A stretch of 64,000 nt of DNA from the NCBI GenBank assembly GCA_029941865.1, contig JAPYTO010000002.1, positions 1 through 64,000 of the forward strand, in the 5' to 3' direction. The position numbers were made by a program, and so were the translations under genes. Below, piece by piece: positions 59,219 to 64,000 of the stretch. The stretch comes from Fuerstiella sp. (GTDB taxonomy: Bacteria; Planctomycetota; Planctomycetia; Planctomycetales; Planctomycetaceae). The notes under the pieces are model-generated. The model worked only from the letters and a program-made list of their open reading frames with translations. It did not search any database and was not told the origin of the DNA. Position 1 is the first letter of the stretch. Every line of letters starts with the position of its first letter.

Positions 59219-61048
59219 ATGCCCAAGGCATTCAGCTCGACTCTGTTGGTCCTTTTGTGCCTGCTCGCAGGCGGGCCGTTGAGTTATTCCGGCGAACCCA
59301 CCGTCATCGACCGCACTGAGCAACCGTCTGCGCACACTGACCGTTCGCCCGTCGACCTCGCCCTGTCAGCGGATGGACGGTGGCTGGTGACAGCCAACGA
59401 AACTTCCAACAGTGTCTCTCTGATTCGGACGAAGGATCGTCAGCTCGTTGACGAGTTGGTGTGCGGTCGTCACCCCGCCGACATCGAATTTTGCCCCGAT
59501 GGTCAGACGGTTCTGGTGAGTGGTTCGTGGTCCGGTGATATCACCGTCCTGAAGATCATTGATGGACGACTGCAGCGGTCCGGCGTGATTGAAGTGGGAT
59601 TTGAGCCTCGCGGCATGGCGGTCACTCCGGACGGACGGCGAGCGTTTGTCGGGCTCGTTGCCACCGGCCAGGTTACCGAAATCGATCTGAAGAATCGCAG
59701 CGTGCTGCGGCGTTTTGACGTTGGCAACTGGCCTCGATACCTGACGCTGTCGCCCGATGGCTCAAGGCTTGCCGTTGGCTGTGGCGGTTCCGGTCGTATT
59801 GATGTGATTGACCCGGTGACCGGTGAAACGCTGTACGACGAACCTTTGGCGAACGGGATCAATCTGGGACACATGATTTCTTCCGCGGACGGCACCTATG
59901 CCTACTTCACGTGGATGGTCTATCGAACAAACCCGATCAACGTCGGGAATTTGCGGAAAGGCTGGTTGCTGGCGAGTCGCATCGGTCGCGTTCGGCTGGA
60001 CGGTTCATCCTACCGCGAGGCGATCTCACTGGACGTCCCTCGCCTGGCCGTCGCGGATCCTCACGGAATCGTCATCAGCCGCGATGAACGTCGTCTGGTG
60101 GCGTCCGCTTCCGGGACTCATGAACTGTTGGTTTACCGTCTGCACGATCTGCCATTTGTCGGCGTAGGCGGTCCAGGTGATTTGATCGATAGACGACTGC
60201 AGAACGATCAGGACAGGTTTCACCGCATCGAAGTTGGTGGGCGCCCCATGGGCCTGCGCATGGCAGACGACAGTCGCACGGTGTATGTCGCCAACTATCT
60301 GAGAAATTCCGTTCAGGTGGTGGATCTTGATTCCCGGAAGGTAAGCGCCGAAATCGATCTCGGTGGTCCGCAGGAGAAAACACTTGCGCGGCGAGGGATG
60401 GAAATATTCCACGACGGAGAGCGGAGTCTGGATCAGTGGTATAGCTGCCATTCGTGTCATCAGTACAGTGGAATCAACTCACGGCCCATGGACACCATGA
60501 ACGATGGCACAGAAATGACCCTGAAGACCGTTCTGCCGCTGTTTGAAGTCAGCAGCACCGGCCCGTGGACGTGGCACGGCTGGCAGGATGATCTTGAGAG
60601 TGCGATGCACAAATCCATGACATCGACAATGCTGGGGCGTAATCCCAGCGATCGCGACGTTCGTGCTCTGCTGGCCTATCTGGATTCGCTGGAACCTCCT
60701 CCTAACCCGTTCCGAAATTCTGACGGATCGTTAAGTGATGCCGCACACCGCGGACAGCAGGTCTTCACAAGTGGCAAAGCCGGCTGTGCCGACTGTCACA
60801 ACGGCCCGCAATTCACGGATGGCAAGATTCACGACGTCGGATCGGGCTCTGATAAAGACTATTACGACGGATACAACACACCCTCACTGCGCGGTGTTTA
60901 TCGCAAGGTCCGGCTGCTGCATACCGGCCGAGCGCGTTCGCTGGAACGGGTCGTGAGCGATCTGCACAGTCCTGAAAAAGTCGCCGGCGAGGGGCAGTTG
61001 ACTGAACAGGAAACTGCGGATCTGATCGAATATCTGAAGTCGTTGTGA
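59219..61048 (+). CDS. Secreted YncE-like propeller fused to di-haem cytochrome-peroxidase domain
   Basis: This 609-residue protein has a signal peptide (SSTLLVLLCLLAGGPLSYSGE). Residues ~40-370 form a 7-bladed YncE/PQQ-like beta-propeller (ALSADGRWLVTANETSNSVSLI, PDGRRAFVGLVATGQVTEID). The C-terminal ~230 residues carry two c-type haem motifs: CHSCH (410-414) and CADCH (523-527). The latter is in the segment seen in CCP/MauG-like di-haem peroxidases (AHRGQQVFTSGKAGCADCH). The propeller-cytochrome fusion is a known planctomycete layout, but its substrate is unknown. It converges on the TPR-redoxin gene, with REP-like palindromes between them. Confidence 0.9.
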   Translation: MPKAFSSTLLVLLCLLAGGPLSYSGEPTVIDRTEQPSAHTDRSPVDLALSADGRWLVTANETSNSVSLIRTKDRQLVDELVCGRHPADIEFCPDGQTVLVSGSWSGDITVLKIIDGRLQRSGVIEVGFEPRGMAVTPDGRRAFVGLVATGQVTEIDLKNRSVLRRFDVGNWPRYLTLSPDGSRLAVGCGGSGRIDVIDPVTGETLYDEPLANGINLGHMISSADGTYAYFTWMVYRTNPINVGNLRKGWLLASRIGRVRLDGSSYREAISLDVPRLAVADPHGIVISRDERRLVASASGTHELLVYRLHDLPFVGVGGPGDLIDRRLQNDQDRFHRIEVGGRPMGLRMADDSRTVYVANYLRNSVQVVDLDSRKVSAEIDLGGPQEKTLARRGMEIFHDGERSLDQWYSCHSCHQYSGINSRPMDTMNDGTEMTLKTVLPLFEVSSTGPWTWHGWQDDLESAMHKSMTSTMLGRNPSDRDVRALLAYLDSLEPPPNPFRNSDGSLSDAAHRGQQVFTSGKAGCADCHNGPQFTDGKIHDVGSGSDKDYYDGYNTPSLRGVYRKVRLLHTGRARSLERVVSDLHSPEKVAGEGQLTEQETADLIEYLKSL

Positions 61049-61395
61049 TTTCCGTGCCAACGAGAGTTCCTTCGAGTTGTACGCGCCAGTGTACCCGACC
61101 GTTGTGTGTAGCCCAGGTTGCTTGCAACCTTTAGGTGCCGCAGGCACAGGAGGCTGTGATGGAACGTTTTCACAACAAACAATGTCGCACCCAGGAACCT
61201 CTTGTTGCTGCGCAACCCTTGTTGCAAGCAACAGGGCGACCCGGTGGATGAGTTGTTTCCGGACGTGAACAGGGGATGATTGTTGGTCCGTAGAGCGGAC
61301 ACGACATCGCTGCCATTGCCGGAGCGGCGTCGCTCCGCTCCTTGATTAGGCCTGCTTCTGCTGCGAGCAAACGATGGTACTCGGAGGAACAAGGC
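61049..61395. other. Convergent gap dense with palindromes
   Basis: These 347 bases lie between the propeller-cytochrome gene and the leftward TPR-redoxin gene. There is no reading frame of note. At least six short palindromes occur (see the element at 61115-61336); none is followed by a convincing T-tract on either strand. Confidence 0.6.
61115..61336. repeat. REP-like palindrome cluster
   Basis: Palindromes in order: AGGTTGC-TT-GCAACCT (61115-61130), GTGCC-GCA-GGCAC (61135-61147), GTTGC-TGC-GCAAC (61204-61216), TGTTGC-AA-GCAACA (61220-61233), GTCCG-TAGAG-CGGAC (61286-61300) and GGAGCG-GCGT-CGCTCC (61321-61336). The cores GTTGCTTGCAAC (61117-61128) and GTTGCAAGCAAC (61221-61232) are exact reverse complements. 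This repeats the paired-inverted-palindrome plan of the 52.7- and 58.2-kb elements with a longer spacer. Confidence 0.6.
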
Positions 61396-63729
61396 CTATC
61401 GCGTTGACGTGACCTGTTCGGACAGTGGGGTCGACACGATTGCGTCCTGACCGAGCAGTCGTTGTGCTTCCTTCAGGACATAATCCGGATCCATGAATGG
61501 TTCGTAGCTGATGTCCTGCCAGCGAATACGCCCTTCACCATCGACCAGGAACGTGCCGTGCAGTGGCTGGTTTTCGAAGTCGTCGTAGCAGCGATACTTT
61601 TTGAAGACGTTGAGGTCAGCATCTGAGACAAGTGGAAAAGGAAAACCATCGTCGAGGTCTTCGTAGGCCCGGCCCAGTAGTTTCTGCTCATCTGTACTGA
61701 CGGCGATGACATCGATTCCAGCCTCGCGGAATTTTTCTGTTTCGGGAGCGAAGTTTTGCAGCTGCTTGGCGCAGTGCAGGCAACCGAAACCCAGATAGAA
61801 AATCATAACCACCGGCTTGCCTCGGTAATCGCTCAGCGAACGCGGCTGATTCTCGACATCGGCCAGTGACCAGTCTGGTGCCGCTACGGGGCGCCAGTGA
61901 AGTGGCCCTAGAGAATCCAGCGGCGGTCTGGCGCCGATGTCGGAGGCAACCACGGCATCTGTGCGCCAGTCGTCGCCAAAACCCAGTTCCATGGCGATCG
62001 GTTTCAGGCGAGCAAATGTGGGGACGTCCTGATCAAGGGTTGACGATATCTTCCGCAGCTGTTCGAACGCCGTTTTCGCCTCGTCTTTCTTCTGTGCCGC
62101 CCACAGCGTCTCCACCTGAGCCGCCAGGGGGCGGACCTCACCGCGATTGCTGCCAACGTGACTGGCGATTTTCTTTACGGCGTCGTCCGTCTTGCCGGCC
62201 TGCAGCATGACGGCGACCTGATCTTCGACCGGTACGCCTGTTGCCTTCTTGAACAGTTCCAATGCTTCATCAAACTTACCCTTAGACGCGGCGATGCGTC
62301 CGTCAATTTCCTGCACCGCTCTTTCCAGGTCGCGAACTCGACTGCGGTGTTTGCCTTCTGCCGTACTGCGGGCTTTCTTGACATCCTTCTTTGTCTTTTC
62401 AGCCTCTTTCTGCGCTTTGTCTCCGGCTGCCTTCTGCTTTTTCTTTTCCTGGTCCAGCAGAGTCTGAATGTCCTGCTGAATGGCGGTCGCCTTCTCCGGG
62501 TTGCCTGTGGCGGTCAATGCTGCGGCCAGATACCGGTTGCGTTTCAGATCTTCCGTGCCATTTCCGCATTCTTCAAGGTATGGCGTCTGGCACAAAGCGA
62601 TCAATTGATCGTGTAGTTCATATGCCCGCAGCACATCAAGAAGTCGCTGCCGTCCGTACTTGAAGCTGCCGGACTTTCCGATGTGGTTGTACTTTGGGTG
62701 ACGCGGCAGGCTCATCATGTTTTGTGACAGTGCGATTGCATCGTTGACTCGACCGATGTGGATGAGATTTCGAATACACCACTCGTTGTTGTGTGCGAAA
62801 TTATGAATCTGATCCGGCAGCACCAGATCCTTCATCATGTGCGCATGGTCCACTCGCGCCGATGCTTCCTGCTGATAGACGGCGTCGTGGTAGCGTTTGA
62901 GTCGCGAATAAATGTGCCCCGGCATGTGCCACATGTGAGCGATCTGCGGAGCTGCCAGACCACATCGGGCGGCGGATTCCAGAGCTTTGGCGGCCTTCTT
63001 CGTATCCCACAGGTGAATGCGATAGTGATGGACCGGATGCAACGGTTCGACATCAAGTACGTCCTGAATCAGGGCGTCGACGGCTAGGTAGCTGATCATT
63101 TTCACCCCTTCTCGGCGTGCCGACCAAAAGTACTCGCACAAAAAAGCTTTCGCATCGATATCGTCCGGAAATTCAAACAGCAGTTCTTCCAGGTCGCTGA
63201 TGTACTTTTCCGCTCGCTTCTTTTTCTCGTCGCTGGTCCCGGACTTCGCCTTCACGTAGCGGTCATACGCTTCGATGTAGCGCTGTTCACGGGGCGACGC
63301 TTTGTCCTTGCGGTCCATGGCTTCCTTGATGAAACCCTTGGCTCGCTCTGCGTTTTTGCGGTTTGAATAGGCCATGCCCCAGTAGGCGATGGCACAGTCG
63401 GGGTCCAGCATCGCCGCCTGCCGAAAAGAACGCTCAGATTCAAAATACCAGAATCCGTGCAGCTGGCCGATTCCCTGCAGAACGAACGCCCGAGCCTCCT
63501 CAGACTTCGTGGTGACATCGAAGCGGATGGCTCCGACGCCCTTCATGAGATAAGCGGCCTGACGTGGACCTTCGTTGAAGACTTCACCGTGCAACGAATG
63601 GCCTTCAAGGATCTCCTTCGCTGCCGCATCCTTGACGGGGGGCGTTTTCTCATCGGCGATGGTCGCTGCGAACGGGCTCACCAGGGCGACGGCAGTCAGA
63701 AAGACGCGAGCGGAATAATTTCGGGGCAT
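61396..63729 (-). CDS. Secreted TPR-redoxin (AhpC/TSA) fusion protein
   Basis: This 777-residue secreted protein has a signal peptide (SARVFLTAVALVSPFAATIADE). Residues ~55-400 carry tetratricopeptide-type helices (SFRQAAMLDPDCAIAYWGMAYSNRK). A coiled coil follows (AGDKAQKEAEKTKKDVKKARS). The C-terminal ~200 residues are a redoxin/AhpC-TSA domain (DYRGKPVVMIFYLGFGCLHCAKQL) with the C-x2-C pair CLHC. It suits periplasmic disulfide or peroxide chemistry, with TPRs recruiting a partner. It faces the propeller-cytochrome gene tail to tail, so the two are not in one operon, although both are redox-type secreted proteins. Confidence 0.88.
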   Translation of the reverse strand: MPRNYSARVFLTAVALVSPFAATIADEKTPPVKDAAAKEILEGHSLHGEVFNEGPRQAAYLMKGVGAIRFDVTTKSEEARAFVLQGIGQLHGFWYFESERSFRQAAMLDPDCAIAYWGMAYSNRKNAERAKGFIKEAMDRKDKASPREQRYIEAYDRYVKAKSGTSDEKKKRAEKYISDLEELLFEFPDDIDAKAFLCEYFWSARREGVKMISYLAVDALIQDVLDVEPLHPVHHYRIHLWDTKKAAKALESAARCGLAAPQIAHMWHMPGHIYSRLKRYHDAVYQQEASARVDHAHMMKDLVLPDQIHNFAHNNEWCIRNLIHIGRVNDAIALSQNMMSLPRHPKYNHIGKSGSFKYGRQRLLDVLRAYELHDQLIALCQTPYLEECGNGTEDLKRNRYLAAALTATGNPEKATAIQQDIQTLLDQEKKKQKAAGDKAQKEAEKTKKDVKKARSTAEGKHRSRVRDLERAVQEIDGRIAASKGKFDEALELFKKATGVPVEDQVAVMLQAGKTDDAVKKIASHVGSNRGEVRPLAAQVETLWAAQKKDEAKTAFEQLRKISSTLDQDVPTFARLKPIAMELGFGDDWRTDAVVASDIGARPPLDSLGPLHWRPVAAPDWSLADVENQPRSLSDYRGKPVVMIFYLGFGCLHCAKQLQNFAPETEKFREAGIDVIAVSTDEQKLLGRAYEDLDDGFPFPLVSDADLNVFKKYRCYDDFENQPLHGTFLVDGEGRIRWQDISYEPFMDPDYVLKEAQRLLGQDAIVSTPLSEQVTSTR

Positions 63730-64000
63730 GAGGACAGACGCCGTGAAATTGAGGAGGTGGGAAGAGTGGATGTCGTGGCCGTGGTTTGGTCAGCCGATCG
63801 ATGAAATCAAGTGGACCGACGATATTGCGCTCGAGAACGAACCGGGACGTCGTATTGTGTCGCTGCGCGGCGATACGAGCAAGGACCTGGAGCAAAAACG
63901 GTGAATGCCTTGAGAAACCGCAACTTCTTCGACGGAAGAAGCTCTCTCATTTGGACTTGCGGAATCTCACCGGTTAACCTGCCGCCGGTCTTTTCACAAT
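63730..64000. other. Window end, no gene
   Basis: These 271 bases run upstream of the TPR-redoxin gene to the edge. A hairpin CTTCTTC-GACG-GAAGAAG lies at 63924-63941. The frames present are short and not family-like. The TPR-redoxin promoter is expected near 63730-63800, but I cannot locate it. Confidence 0.4.

Overview
The window is chromosomal DNA of a Gram-negative-type (diderm) planctomycete. Pointers to Planctomycetota, probably the Planctomycetales, are two DUF1559 pseudopilin-like proteins, a type I sulfatase, a secreted YncE/cytochrome-peroxidase fusion, a secreted TPR-redoxin, several Gfo/Idh/MocA oxidoreductases, many small lipoproteins, and lysine-rich histone-H1-like tails. The lipid A/LPS genes lpxC, lpxA and waaA, plus an OmpH chaperone, show an outer membrane. 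I cannot fix the genus. There are no rRNA genes, no tRNA I could support, no CRISPR array and no insertion sequence.

Layout. 0-10 kb: rpoN (sigma-54), a polytopic membrane protein, a small H1-like protein built on a 21-bp repeat, two hypothetical proteins and a giant MscS/MscK-type channel. 10-15.5 kb: thiC, a D-amino-acid-type PLP enzyme, two small paralogous proteins of unknown function, and miaE. 15.7-19 kb: one 1081-residue gene that appears to fuse all three AmmeMemoRadiSam components (radical SAM enzyme, AMMECR1, MEMO1). 19-23.6 kb: a secreted amidohydrolase, a UDP-sugar dehydrogenase, a 1-kb gap with a long hairpin, and a methyltransferase. 23.6-28.5 kb: a leftward cell-envelope block ompH-lpxC-lpxA-Gfo/Idh-dksA-lspA with overlapping stops and starts; the Gfo/Idh gene overlapping lpxA looks like a GnnA-type enzyme.

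29-35 kb: a large secreted propeller/CBM9-like protein and a multi-zinc-ribbon protein. 35-40 kb: waaA and a long secA whose C-terminal helical region carries about five copies of a WA-centred repeat. 40-45.5 kb: a sulfite-oxidase-fold protein, nrdR, comEC and an OmpA lipoprotein. 45.5-51.7 kb: a lipoprotein/DUF1559 pair, a HEAT-sialidase, an SDR and a Gfo/Idh dehydrogenase. 52-64 kb: an LTxxQ-type periplasmic protein, der, a second lipoprotein/DUF1559 pair, a sulfatase, a thioredoxin-like secreted protein, the propeller-cytochrome protein and the TPR-redoxin.

Between the genes are two kinds of non-coding repeat. One is a ~72-bp sequence present three times, each time next to a gene's 3' end. 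The other is a set of paired palindromes (REP-like) in 3' gaps at 52.7, 58.2 and 61.1-61.3 kb. The points most worth following up are the triple AmmeMemoRadiSam fusion, the SecA repeat expansion, the tandem small paralogs, the ~72-bp repeat and the lpxA/GnnA-like overlap.
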